Assembly (NCBI GenBank): GCA_017609045.1
Contig: JAFCES010000022.1
Coordinates: forward strand, 1-16,926
Reading direction: 5' to 3'
DNA: 16,926 nt
Source: Candidatus Pacearchaeota archaeon
GTDB taxonomy: Archaea > Nanobdellota > Nanobdellia > Pacearchaeales > GW2011-AR1
Position 1 is the stretch's first letter; each line of letters begins with the position of its first letter. The notes under the pieces are model-generated. The model searched no databases. It worked only from the letters and a program-made list of their open reading frames with translations, and had not been told where the DNA came from. Positions 6,617 through 12,997 of the stretch are shown here, piece by piece. A program made the translations under genes and the position numbers.

Positions 6617-7966
6617 TTAATATGACGGCTGCCTTAAATGCAAAAATACTAAAAATACTATATTAATCAAGGCAACGATGGAGATTATAACTATAGTTAG
6701 CTGACTTAAACTAAGCCCTATACCCATTCCGCTTATAGATATTAATATTAAAAGCAAGGTCATAATCATAGGAGCAGCTATTACTATACTTATGTATATA
6801 TCCATAAAAGTTTCAGCTGACTTTGTTTTCTTTTCCCTCTCTAAACGGTATTCAAAAAGAAGAGTTTCAGCTCTCTTGTCAAGGAACTCTGGCAAACTTC
6901 CGCCTCCTGAAATAGTTGTAGCTATTCCATTAAATAATTCAGACAATTTCTTGCTGGAGGTTTCTCTTGCTGTGTTTTTCAAAGCTGTTACAAGGTCATA
7001 ACCATAAACATTCACTTGATTTATCACCTTTTTCAGCTCCTTTTTTGTATTTGGATATTCTTCGCTCAAAACAATAATCTTGAATATCTGAGTTGGTTCG
7101 ATACCACTCCCTGCTATAGCTGACATGTGTATAGTAACGAAAGGTAATTCACTGTTTATCTTTCCCTCTATACTTTTTCTTTCAGCATAAGGATAAAAGT
7201 AAAAAGAAAAAAAAGTTAAAATAGGCAGAATAAAAATAATAAGAGAATTTCTTAGAATGCTTATAAGATCTGCAGTTGTGAAAATTGATAAGATCACAAA
7301 AATAATCAAACCTACTACAAAAGCAAGAAGTGTAGATAAAAAAGCCATAGATAGATAGGTGGTTACTAGAAAAGACATGTTCGCCTTTCTCAGATTTGAA
7401 TTTAACTTTTTCAGTTTACCTTTGTCTGAAAAAGAGGTTGACAATTTAAGGAAAATTTTGTTTGAAATTCTAGCATACCAGCTGGCTTTTTTAAACTCTA
7501 AAAACTCCACTCGCTCAACTTTCTCTTCCTTGGGTTTTGCTTTTTTTAATCTTTTCAGTGTCTCCTTGCTTAATTTTAATTCTTTTAAAAATTTCCTTCT
7601 CTCTTTCTTTTCTATAGTAGCTGTAATATTCCTTTTTCCTTCGTCCTCTTTTTTCTTTTCTTTTCTCACAAAAATTTCGGGAATATAATTAACTTTTACT
7701 AAATTTTTTGTTTTTTCTTCTTTTCTCTCTAGCTCTGGTTTTTCTAAAAAAGAAATCTTATTGAGAATTTCTGGAATAGATTTATTTACCATCTTTAGTC
7801 TTTCTATAGAGGAGTTCAAAGCTCTCATTAGTATCCTTCTCTCATACTCTCTTTTTTCATAAGGATAAAGTCTTTCTAGATTTCTAAGTTGGGAGGTGAA
7901 AATAAAAATTTCTCTTATCAATTCTTTCTCTACTTCTATATTTTGTTTTAAATCATGTATTGTCAT
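6617..7966 (-). CDS. Pilus/archaellum platform protein, first half with long charged N-terminal extension
   Basis: A 449-aa protein. Residues 1-165 are hydrophilic, very rich in Lys, Glu and Arg, and probably helical or disordered. Membrane segments follow at about 198-228 and 238-260, then a T2SSF domain at 273-400 (ELPFVTIHMSAIAGSGIEP, YGYDLVTALKNTARETSSKK, TISGGGSLPEFLDKRAETLL), then segments at about 393-415 and 422-443. This layout matches the first half of ArlJ/TadB-type platforms, which dock on the secretion ATPase and move pilins. The long charged N-terminus faces the cytoplasm and is a candidate docking site for the ATPase. The start ATG at 7966 has no Shine-Dalgarno and lies 34 nt after the 30-aa ORF. 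It is followed by the second platform half after 1 nt. Confidence 0.9.
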   Translation of the reverse strand: MTIHDLKQNIEVEKELIREIFIFTSQLRNLERLYPYEKREYERRILMRALNSSIERLKMVNKSIPEILNKISFLEKPELERKEEKTKNLVKVNYIPEIFVRKEKKKEDEGKRNITATIEKKERRKFLKELKLSKETLKRLKKAKPKEEKVERVEFLEFKKASWYARISNKIFLKLSTSFSDKGKLKKLNSNLRKANMSFLVTTYLSMAFLSTLLAFVVGLIIFVILSIFTTADLISILRNSLIIFILPILTFFSFYFYPYAERKSIEGKINSELPFVTIHMSAIAGSGIEPTQIFKIIVLSEEYPNTKKELKKVINQVNVYGYDLVTALKNTARETSSKKLSELFNGIATTISGGGSLPEFLDKRAETLLFEYRLEREKKTKSAETFMDIYISIVIAAPMIMTLLLILISISGMGIGLSLSQLTIVIISIVALINIVFLVFLHLRQPSY

Positions 7967-8000
7967 TTTGTAAGTATTCTTGATATTTGTTTTTGGAAAT

Positions 8001-8093
8001 TCAAAAGCTCTCTATAGCTTTTTCTAATTCTTCAATAGCCAAACCTGAAGATTCTATCAATTGTGCCAGCAAGTTTAAATCATCTATGTTCAT
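8001..8093 (-). CDS. 30-residue helical microprotein in the pilus operon
   Basis: An ATG at 8093 overlaps the stop of the zinc-ribbon gene as ATGA and opens a 30-codon frame ending in TGA at 8001. The peptide begins MNIDDLNLLAQLIESSGLAI and continues EELEKAIESF. It is acidic and has leucine/isoleucine spacing that fits an amphipathic helix or a short coiled coil. The ATGA junction, and its place between the zinc ribbon and the platform gene, argue for real translation. The short length alone would not. No family is recognised. It could be a small partner of the platform's charged N-terminus or simply a translational coupler between its neighbours. Confidence 0.5.
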   Translation of the reverse strand: MNIDDLNLLAQLIESSGLAIEELEKAIESF

Positions 8094-8251
8094 CTTTTCC
8101 TCTTTTGTTTCTTTCTCTTTTTTCTTGGAACATTCCAATAAGGAGATTTGCAAGAGGGACAGACTCTCGGCTCTTTCCCATTTTTATTCCTACTTCTCCA
8201 AATATGCTTACATCTCTCACATACATAACCTTCCAACTTAACTCTGCCCAT
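8090..8251 (-). CDS. Small zinc-ribbon protein (53 aa)
   Basis: The frame from ATG 8251 to TGA 8090 encodes 53 aa with two CxxC knuckles, CERC (Cys11, Cys14) and CPSC (Cys31, Cys34), which can bind one zinc ion. It also has the pattern CKHIWRSR and CKSPYWNVPRK followed by a very basic tail (KKRKKQKRKR). This resembles a widespread group of small archaeal zinc ribbons (C.RC.H.W..R...P..CP.CKSPYW..PRK) often viewed as nucleic-acid or protein binding; their function is not settled. It has its own BRE/TATA (8284-8297) and an AAGGT Shine-Dalgarno at 8261-8265, 9 nt before the ATG. It lies between the pilus ATPase and the platform genes and overlaps the 30-aa ORF, so it may regulate or assist this operon. 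Confidence 0.87.
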   Translation of the reverse strand: MGRVKLEGYVCERCKHIWRSRNKNGKEPRVCPSCKSPYWNVPRKKRKKQKRKR

Positions 8252-8283
8252 TTTTAAATTACCTTATAATAATATATTTTAAG

Positions 8284-8297
8284 TATATAAACTTTAC
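8284..8297 (-). promoter_or_regulatory. Internal promoter upstream of the zinc-ribbon and platform genes
   Basis: On the minus strand GTAAAG (BRE-like, 8292-8297) precedes TTTATATA (8284-8291). Its centre is about 36 nt from the ATG at 8251, so transcription would start near 8262 with a short leader just holding the AAGGT site. A perfect palindrome, TTACTA-A-TAGTAA at 8302-8314, lies directly upstream and could be an operator. This would let the platform genes be expressed apart from the ATPase. Confidence 0.55.
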
Positions 8298-8329
8298 TAT
8301 ATTACTAATAGTAACAAGAAAAACTCAAA

Positions 8330-9868
8330 TCAAGCCTTAATTCCAAATCTACTTAAGACAGCTTTAGGATTTTTATAGTACTCATTTATCTCTTTCTGAA
8401 CTCTTTCAAAACCAAAGATATTCCTTCTGTAAAGTTCATAAAGTAGTCTTGTTCTTAATTCAAACTCTTTTGAGAGCTCTTCTTTTGTTAATCCATATCT
8501 CATAGCAATTTTCTCAAACACCTTGCTATCTTTCTTAAAATAAAATTTATCATCTTTCGGAGACCATATAAAAGGGGTATTAGTTAATGCTACACCATCT
8601 GGGTTGACTTTTATAATCTCTACAATGCTCTTCAGTTTTCTCGTTTCTTCTCTTTTTACAGTGGCGTGGGTCATTATACCTACCGCATCTAAAGTATTTA
8701 CAAGAGTAGGAGAAAGTTCTATTGGTGGAGTTTCTAGTCTTTTTATAACAGTATCAACAGAGTCTGCGTGTATTGTTGAAATAGAAGAATGTCCAGAAGC
8801 CATTCCTTGAAATAAAACAAAAGCTTCTTTTCCTCTGACTTCTCCAACAATAACATAATCTGGATTTTGTCTGAACGAGTTTTTCAACAAGGCGAAGAGG
8901 TCTACCTCTCCTACTTTTCCAGCTCCTATGGCTGTTCTTGCTACACTAGGCAGCCAGTTTTCTCTTGCCAAATTAATTTCTCTTGTGTCTTCTATACTCA
9001 CTACCCGAGCTTCAGGAGGAATGAAAAAAGCAATAGCATTTAGTAAAGTAGTTTTTCCTGAAGCAGTTCCTCCTGTAATAAGAATATTGCTTTTATACTG
9101 AATCAACAGCCAGAAATAGGCAAGCATTTCTGGGCTTAAAGTGTTAAGAGCTATGAGTTGAGGAGGAGTCCAAGGAATTTTAGTGAATTTTCTTATAGAA
9201 AATGTAGGACCTCTACTTGTAATATCTGTAGTATAAGTAGCATTCACTCTACTTCCCTCCGGAAGAGTTCCATCAAGGAGTGGAGAGGCATAAGAAATAT
9301 ATTTACCGCATCTCTGGGCAAGTTTTTCAACAAAACTAGCAAGATAACCTATTTCTTTAAAGACAATGTTAGTTCTCATGTTTCTATAAAGCCTATGAAC
9401 TATATATACAGGAGTATTAATACCATTACACTCTATATCCTCTATAAAATAGTCTTTCAGCAGTGGCTCAATCTCATTCAAACCTATGAAATTTCTAAAC
9501 AAATAGTAGAAAATCTTTTTATAAGTGGATTCTTCAACTTTCAAGTTTAGTTCAGAAATCAACAAGTCAGCTGTTTTGTCTATATAATGAATCATAGCCT
9601 CTGTTGTCTTCTCAGCTAGCACATTAATATTTATAGCTTCTCTCATGCCCGTCTCTATCTTTTCCAGGAGCTTTTTTTCTTTTTCATTCAAGCCAGGCTC
9701 TTCCAACTCATAAACCAACTCGCTCTTTTTTCTGTCCCAATATATATGCGCATAGGCATATGGAGGGATAAGGGAATATCTTATGTTAAGTTTAGTTTTA
9801 TCCTCTATTCTTGGAAGCGCAGGAAAAGCAGGCTTTAATTCTATAAAAATATTTTTCTCAGGCATCAT
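8330..9868 (-). CDS. Type II/IV secretion ATPase (pilus/archaellum motor, GspE/ArlI/TadA family)
   Basis: A 512-aa hexameric secretion ATPase that drives pilin insertion through the platform. Residues 1-230 form the N-terminal domain. The core carries Walker A GGTASGKTT (266-274), the Asp box SIEDTREI (291-298), Walker B YVIVGEVRGKE (338-348, Glu343) and the His box STIHADS (364-370). All catalytic motifs are intact. Two ATGs are adjacent (9868 and 9865); a GAGG Shine-Dalgarno at 9877-9880 sits 8 nt before the first, which is preferred. A TATA box lies at 9904-9912. In sequence style it is closer to archaeal pilus and archaellum ATPases than to bacterial PilT. No archaellum-specific genes such as arlH, arlF or arlG are in the window, so a pilus or secretion role is more likely than swimming. 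Confidence 0.93.
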   Translation of the reverse strand: MMPEKNIFIELKPAFPALPRIEDKTKLNIRYSLIPPYAYAHIYWDRKKSELVYELEEPGLNEKEKKLLEKIETGMREAININVLAEKTTEAMIHYIDKTADLLISELNLKVEESTYKKIFYYLFRNFIGLNEIEPLLKDYFIEDIECNGINTPVYIVHRLYRNMRTNIVFKEIGYLASFVEKLAQRCGKYISYASPLLDGTLPEGSRVNATYTTDITSRGPTFSIRKFTKIPWTPPQLIALNTLSPEMLAYFWLLIQYKSNILITGGTASGKTTLLNAIAFFIPPEARVVSIEDTREINLARENWLPSVARTAIGAGKVGEVDLFALLKNSFRQNPDYVIVGEVRGKEAFVLFQGMASGHSSISTIHADSVDTVIKRLETPPIELSPTLVNTLDAVGIMTHATVKREETRKLKSIVEIIKVNPDGVALTNTPFIWSPKDDKFYFKKDSKVFEKIAMRYGLTKEELSKEFELRTRLLYELYRRNIFGFERVQKEINEYYKNPKAVLSRFGIKA

Positions 9869-9903
9869 AAAACTTTCCTCTTTTCTTTTTTAAGGACAAA
9901 GAG

Positions 9904-9918
9904 TTTTTTAAACCTTAC
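9904..9918 (-). promoter_or_regulatory. Promoter of the secretion ATPase gene
   Basis: On the minus strand GTAAGG (9913-9918) precedes TTTAAAAAA (9904-9912), centred about 40 nt from the ATG at 9868. Transcription would start near 9882, leaving a short leader that contains the GAGG Shine-Dalgarno. The rest of the spacer (9919-10049) is AT-rich without other recognisable elements. Confidence 0.5.
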
Positions 9919-10049
9919 TCTGATTATCTTTTCTTATACTTAATAAATACTATAATTAAAATTATAATATCTCTTTTTATATCCTCTTATGAACTAGATA
10001 ATAAAGCTCTTCTTCTGTTTTTATAATAAACATTAATTAAAGTTTCAAT

Positions 10050-10074
10050 ATAGATTTTTTTAAGAAAAATCTAT
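10050..10074 (-). terminator. Hairpin at the end of the pilin operon
   Basis: ATAGATTTTT (10050-10059) and AAAAATCTAT (10065-10074) are exact complements separated by five bases. The stem overlaps the end of the last pilin gene, and its TAA stop codon starts the loop region. Its position at the operon's end suggests a role in termination or 3'-end stability. Archaeal termination usually relies on T-runs more than hairpins, so this is tentative. Confidence 0.4.
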
Positions 10075-10590
10075 CTGAACAAAATTCCCCCTTTTACCCA
10101 TATTTGTTGCTGTCAAAGTATAAGGGGTTGGTGCTGGTTGAAATATCTTATTTTTATCCTGCCCATTATAAGTTAAATTAAGATTATTCTCATAATTTAG
10201 AGTTAGAGTCACAAGGTAAACTTTCTTTGTTTTTTCTTCTGTTAGTATTTTTATTTTCCCGTGGTTTATCTCTTCTCCTAACTGGCTATACTTATATTTG
10301 CTTTCCATTGTAAACTCGAGAAAGTCATTTAAAGAGTTGATTTCAAGTTTTCCTTTTTTTATTTTAAGGTTTATTATTCTTGAATTTCCTACCCCTCTGT
10401 ACTTTATATCCTCTATCTGACCTTCTATCATACTCATCATCTCTAAACTTGTTTCAATTAAAATCTCATCCTTTTTCCTGTCTATAGCTGGTTTAACTAT
10501 GCTTAATAGAATTCCTATTATCGCTAAACCAATTAAAGTATAAATTACAGTTTCTATCCATATCTGACTTTTTCTGCCTCTTTTTATCAT
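10060..10590 (-). CDS. Pilin with canonical acidic +5 residue
   Basis: From ATG 10590 the protein has 176 aa: a short basic leader (MIKRGRKS) followed by QIWIETVIYTLIGLAIIGIL. Cleavage after RKS would leave a mature chain with Glu at +5, the classical type IV pilin position needed for assembly in many systems. This N-terminal pattern is familiar from DPANN pilin-like proteins. The extracytoplasmic part is about 130 residues, without cysteines and rich in Asn and Lys. An upstream in-frame ATG at 10647 was rejected because it overlaps the previous gene by 47 bp and adds a hydrophobic leader that does not fit a pilin. The chosen start is 10 nt after the previous stop. It is the last gene of a five-pilin operon and may be the major or an initiating subunit. 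Confidence 0.83.
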   Translation of the reverse strand: MIKRGRKSQIWIETVIYTLIGLAIIGILLSIVKPAIDRKKDEILIETSLEMMSMIEGQIEDIKYRGVGNSRIINLKIKKGKLEINSLNDFLEFTMESKYKYSQLGEEINHGKIKILTEEKTKKVYLVTLTLNYENNLNLTYNGQDKNKIFQPAPTPYTLTATNMGKRGNFVQIDFS

Positions 10591-10600
10591 TTTTTGCTTA

Positions 10601-11098
10601 CTAAACCAAACAAGCAGGAACATCATAGAAAACTGGCTGACATACACTACCCTCTTTTTGCATTATCGAAATCCTCACCCCTTCTTCAGCAGAAGTATCA
10701 AAAACATAAGTTCTAGCTTCTCCTGGCTCAGGAATCTCAATAATTTCTGAACCATCTAACATTTTTATCCCAGTGACACTACCTTCCTCAACATCATATC
10801 GCTTACTCTCACCTCCCGACAATATACTGACAACAAAACCCTTAATCTCATAATCTTCCATACCTCTTTCTATCATTAATTTTGTATGAGTTGAGTTATA
10901 ACAAGTATATTCAGACTCAACAACTGTAACATAATCTCTCAGCTCAAAACAGCTTTTTCCTTTCCCTAAACTCTCTTTTACCATAGGTATTATGAACCCT
11001 ATTATAAGACCAATAGCCATAAAAGTAACTAAAACAAGTAAGACAGTAGCTACAACAGCCGACACCCCTTTTTTTCCTCTTTTCATTTTTCTTATCAT
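10601..11098 (-). CDS. Archaeal pilin (Pilin_N-type N-terminus)
   Basis: A 165-aa protein starting MIRKMKRGKKG followed by VSAVVATVLLVLVTFMAIGL. Cleavage after KKG gives the VSAVVATVLL start typical of archaeal type IV pilins, where +5 is not acidic. The extracytoplasmic domain has four cysteines (CFEL, YTCYN, VCQP and CLV at the end), likely in two disulfides, unlike the cysteine-free last pilin. The gene overlaps the upstream pilin by the ATGA junction at 11095-11098, indicating coupled translation. A second ATG at 11086 would still leave an adequate basic leader. A subunit of the pilus or a related surface filament is inferred; its abundance relative to the other pilins cannot be told. Confidence 0.85.
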   Translation of the reverse strand: MIRKMKRGKKGVSAVVATVLLVLVTFMAIGLIIGFIIPMVKESLGKGKSCFELRDYVTVVESEYTCYNSTHTKLMIERGMEDYEIKGFVVSILSGGESKRYDVEEGSVTGIKMLDGSEIIEIPEPGEARTYVFDTSAEEGVRISIMQKEGSVCQPVFYDVPACLV

Positions 11099-11532
11099 AC
11101 TTTTTCAGCAGTAAATTTATTCTTGCAAGGATGAATCTTTTTTGAGGTTTCTGTCTCCCCTAAAATAACAGGAATTACTTCAACCTCATCATACTCAGTT
11201 TCAGTTCCAATATCTACTGTTATTGATTGCCCTACGCTTACTCCTCCCTCATATTCTTCTTTATCCACTCTTCCCTTTTCTATTTTTCTAATATCAAGTC
11301 TATATACAGGGATATTTCCTATATTTATAACCTCCAACTCCCCCAAATTCTTAAGATAGCTGACTTCTAAACTAACTTCATTACAGGCTTGGTCTATAGG
11401 TTGTCCTCTTTTCTGAATTGCTTCTGGAATAAATCCCTTAAATGCCCACAAAAATATTATCAAAGCGAGAATAATAACTATAGCTATTAACAAAACTGTC
11501 GCAACAACAGGACTTACTGCTTTTTTATCCAT
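11095..11532 (-). CDS. Archaeal pilin (KKAVSPVVATVLL start)
   Basis: A 145-aa protein with a minimal leader, MDKKA, followed by VSPVVATVLLIAIVIILALI. This is the textbook archaeal Pilin_N start, with processing after KKA. The mature part is a beta-rich acidic domain with two cysteines (QACNE and HPCKN), probably one disulfide. It lies 30 nt after the previous pilin stop, with no Shine-Dalgarno. The spacer contains TTTTTAAACTATAAATT at -29 to -13, which could be an internal TATA for a leaderless transcript. Its stop overlaps the next start as ATGA. Confidence 0.86.
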   Translation of the reverse strand: MDKKAVSPVVATVLLIAIVIILALIIFLWAFKGFIPEAIQKRGQPIDQACNEVSLEVSYLKNLGELEVINIGNIPVYRLDIRKIEKGRVDKEEYEGGVSVGQSITVDIGTETEYDEVEVIPVILGETETSKKIHPCKNKFTAEKV

Positions 11533-11562
11533 TGTTCTACTAATAATTTATAGTTTAAAAAT

Positions 11563-12057
11563 TTAATCACATCCCACTATCTCTTGCGAGATGATTGCAT
11601 TTTCACAGAGAACAATTCCCTGTTCTGTTATAAAAGGTTCAATCTCTATTTCTACTAATCTTCCATATTTTGAATATGAGAATTGCTGAGTTGCTTTTTC
11701 ATTTGGTTTTAAAGCCTTTAACTTTCCAGCTTCAACAAAAAAATTCTCTATACCTCCCCCACCACTTTCTAAAGTATAAGTTTTGCCATCAGAAACATTC
11801 CTTATCCTTATTATAAAACCATTCACATTGAAAAGACCTTTATTTTGAAATGTTATGTCTAGTGTCTTCCCTCTTTTATCACAAGAGTAATCCTCTATAA
11901 TCAGAGAAATACTTTCTGGACATTTTTCTCTTTCTCTCGGTATCTGAGATTTCAACCAAGCATATACGAGAAGACTAAGAGATAAAGCTATAACTACCAA
12001 TAAGACATATCCTACAATTATACTTACTCCTCTTTTATTTCTCATCTTTCTTTTCAT
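11563..12057 (-). CDS. Archaeal pilin-like protein (KRG-VSIIVGYVLL)
   Basis: A 164-aa protein beginning MKRKMRNKRG and then VSIIVGYVLLVVIALSLSLL, a class III signal with probable cleavage after KRG. The extracytoplasmic region contains four cysteines (KCPES, YSCDK, VLCEN and the terminal GCD), a LDITFQNKGLFNVNGFIIRI stretch typical of the beta-strand core seen in archaeal pilins, and a GGGG loop. The ATG starts 1 nt after the stop of the first pilin of the operon, so the two are surely co-transcribed and coupled. It is a candidate minor pilin. Confidence 0.84.
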   Translation of the reverse strand: MKRKMRNKRGVSIIVGYVLLVVIALSLSLLVYAWLKSQIPREREKCPESISLIIEDYSCDKRGKTLDITFQNKGLFNVNGFIIRIRNVSDGKTYTLESGGGGIENFFVEAGKLKALKPNEKATQQFSYSKYGRLVEIEIEPFITEQGIVLCENAIISQEIVGCD

Positions 12058-12058
12058 T

Positions 12059-12604
12059 TCAACCAGTAGCAGAATATTCTCCCCCTCTTATGACAAAAAA
12101 GAAATTCTCTCCCTCTTCCAATTCAAAATCATAAGTAAAGTTCTGAAACGTTACGTTAACTCTTCCGCCATGAATACTTCCAATAATAGTTCTATTTACT
12201 CTTCCTCTTTGTATTTGGACTCCAACCCGCCCCATTCCAGTATAAATCCCAATTTCACCAGCTTCTGTTGTAGTAAAAGTAACTGCTGACATTTCCTCTT
12301 CATTTCCATAAACAAAAAACCAATCCTCTATTATTTCTTGGCTTTCTGTATATTCTGAGTAGATCTCAGCCCAATTCTCTATAAGATTATCTATGTCTGT
12401 TCCATTATAAACTCCATAATCATAAACATTTCCTGTCTCTATTTTCAACTCCTCACCTAGATCATATATTTTAGTCCTTTTTTTTCCTGTTTGTGCATAA
12501 TTCCTTATCGCAGCAAACCCCACTATTACAGCTATTATAATTATCGCAGCTATGATATAGAACTGTCCTTTTTTACCTCTTCTTCTACCTCTTTTTTCTA
12601 GCAT
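12059..12604 (-). CDS. Pilin-like protein, first gene of the five-pilin operon
   Basis: A 181-aa protein with a very basic leader (MLEKRGRRRGKKG) followed by QFYIIAAIIIIAVIVGFAAI. Cleavage after KKG would leave a Gln-Phe N-terminus without an acidic +5 residue. The extracytoplasmic part has no cysteines, carries several N-glycosylation sequons (NGT, NRT, NVT, NFT), and ends in GGEYSATG. The start is fixed by the TATA box centred 26 nt upstream, which gives a leaderless mRNA; there is no Shine-Dalgarno. It heads an operon of five pilin-like genes. Confidence 0.83.
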   Translation of the reverse strand: MLEKRGRRRGKKGQFYIIAAIIIIAVIVGFAAIRNYAQTGKKRTKIYDLGEELKIETGNVYDYGVYNGTDIDNLIENWAEIYSEYTESQEIIEDWFFVYGNEEEMSAVTFTTTEAGEIGIYTGMGRVGVQIQRGRVNRTIIGSIHGGRVNVTFQNFTYDFELEEGENFFFVIRGGEYSATG

Positions 12605-12625
12605 ATTTTAAGTAAAGGAAAGAGG

Positions 12626-12642
12626 TTTAAATATCTTTTGAG
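12626..12642 (-). promoter_or_regulatory. Leaderless promoter of the five-pilin operon
   Basis: On the minus strand CTCAAAAG (BRE-like) precedes ATATTTAAA (12626-12634), centred 26 nt from the A of the ATG at 12604. This is the expected TATA-to-start distance, so the transcript would begin at or next to the start codon. Confidence 0.65.
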
Positions 12643-12671
12643 AAAATCCAACTAAAGAATTTCTTGTCTAT

Positions 12672-12960
12672 AAACTTGAGTCTACGCAGACTCGAGGGCC
12701 AGCTCCACATCAGCTAAGTAAGTATCTCCAGGCATCCTCGGTTTTGCGACCCCACAAGCATCTTAACTCATGTTTAGGGCTGCTCCGGTCAAGGCCTGAC
12801 CCGTTTCGCAAGAGCAAGATCGAGCAGGACAAAACGTCAACGTCAGCCTAAAGCCTTTTCAAAGTTGACGTGTTACACTCCCTCTTGCAGCTTGCCATAA
12901 AGCCCATTTGCAAACAGCGGAGGGCTAACCCGCCAGCCTAGTCTGCATGTAGACTAGGAT
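12672..12960 (-). ncRNA. SRP RNA (7S RNA)
   Basis: This GC-richer island encodes no protein and folds as an archaeal SRP RNA on the minus strand. The SRP54-binding tip of helix 8 reads GGGTCAGGCC then TTGACCGGAGCAGCCC (12777-12802), with the CAGG/AGCA symmetric loop and outer GGG/CCC pairs. Helix 8 continues with AUCUU/AAGAU (12816-12820 with 12760-12764) and GUUUUG/CAAAAC (12830-12835 with 12741-12746). Helix 6 is CGUCAAC/GUUGACG (12864-12870 with 12835-12841). Helix 5 includes GAGUGU/AUACUU (12875-12880 with 12720-12725). GCGG/CCGC (12930-12933 with 12917-12920) fits an Alu-domain hairpin. The ends pair as helix 1 through AGTCTAC..GCAGACT (near 12940-12955) and AGTCTGCGTAGACT (near 12679-12692), 14 bp with a 2-nt bulge. 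Exact ends are uncertain by several nucleotides. It targets secretory and membrane proteins together with SRP54 and SRP19. Confidence 0.88.
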
Positions 12961-12984
12961 TTAGGGGTTTTTAAGGTTTATCCC

Positions 12985-12997
12985 TTTTAATTAAATT
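12985..12997 (-). promoter_or_regulatory. Probable TATA box of the SRP RNA gene
   Basis: The minus-strand stretch AATTTAATTAAAA is centred about 30 nt upstream of the predicted RNA 5' end near 12960. It overlaps the last codons and stop of the neighbouring membrane-protein gene. A-rich sequence makes the exact box uncertain. Confidence 0.4.

Noticed and set aside
7359..7688. 109-codon plus-strand open frame opposite the platform gene
   Set aside because: Phe/Ser/Leu-rich antisense shadow of the Lys/Glu-rich extension of the platform protein.
9977..10033. 18-codon ORF (MFIIKTEEELYYLVHKRI) between the pilin operon and the ATPase gene
   Set aside because: Protein-like in composition but very short, with no Shine-Dalgarno, clear promoter or overlap with a neighbour to support it.
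10591..10647. Upstream ATG giving a 195-aa form of the last pilin
   Set aside because: It overlaps the preceding pilin gene by 47 bp and adds a hydrophobic leader before the basic MIKRGRKS, which does not fit a class III signal; ATG 10590 is 10 nt after the previous stop.
12660..12960. RNase P RNA or a repeat/IS remnant as explanation for the GC-rich island
   Set aside because: No RNase P conserved region was seen and no transposase is present, whereas the SRP helix-8 motif, helices 5 and 6 and end pairing are all found in the right order.
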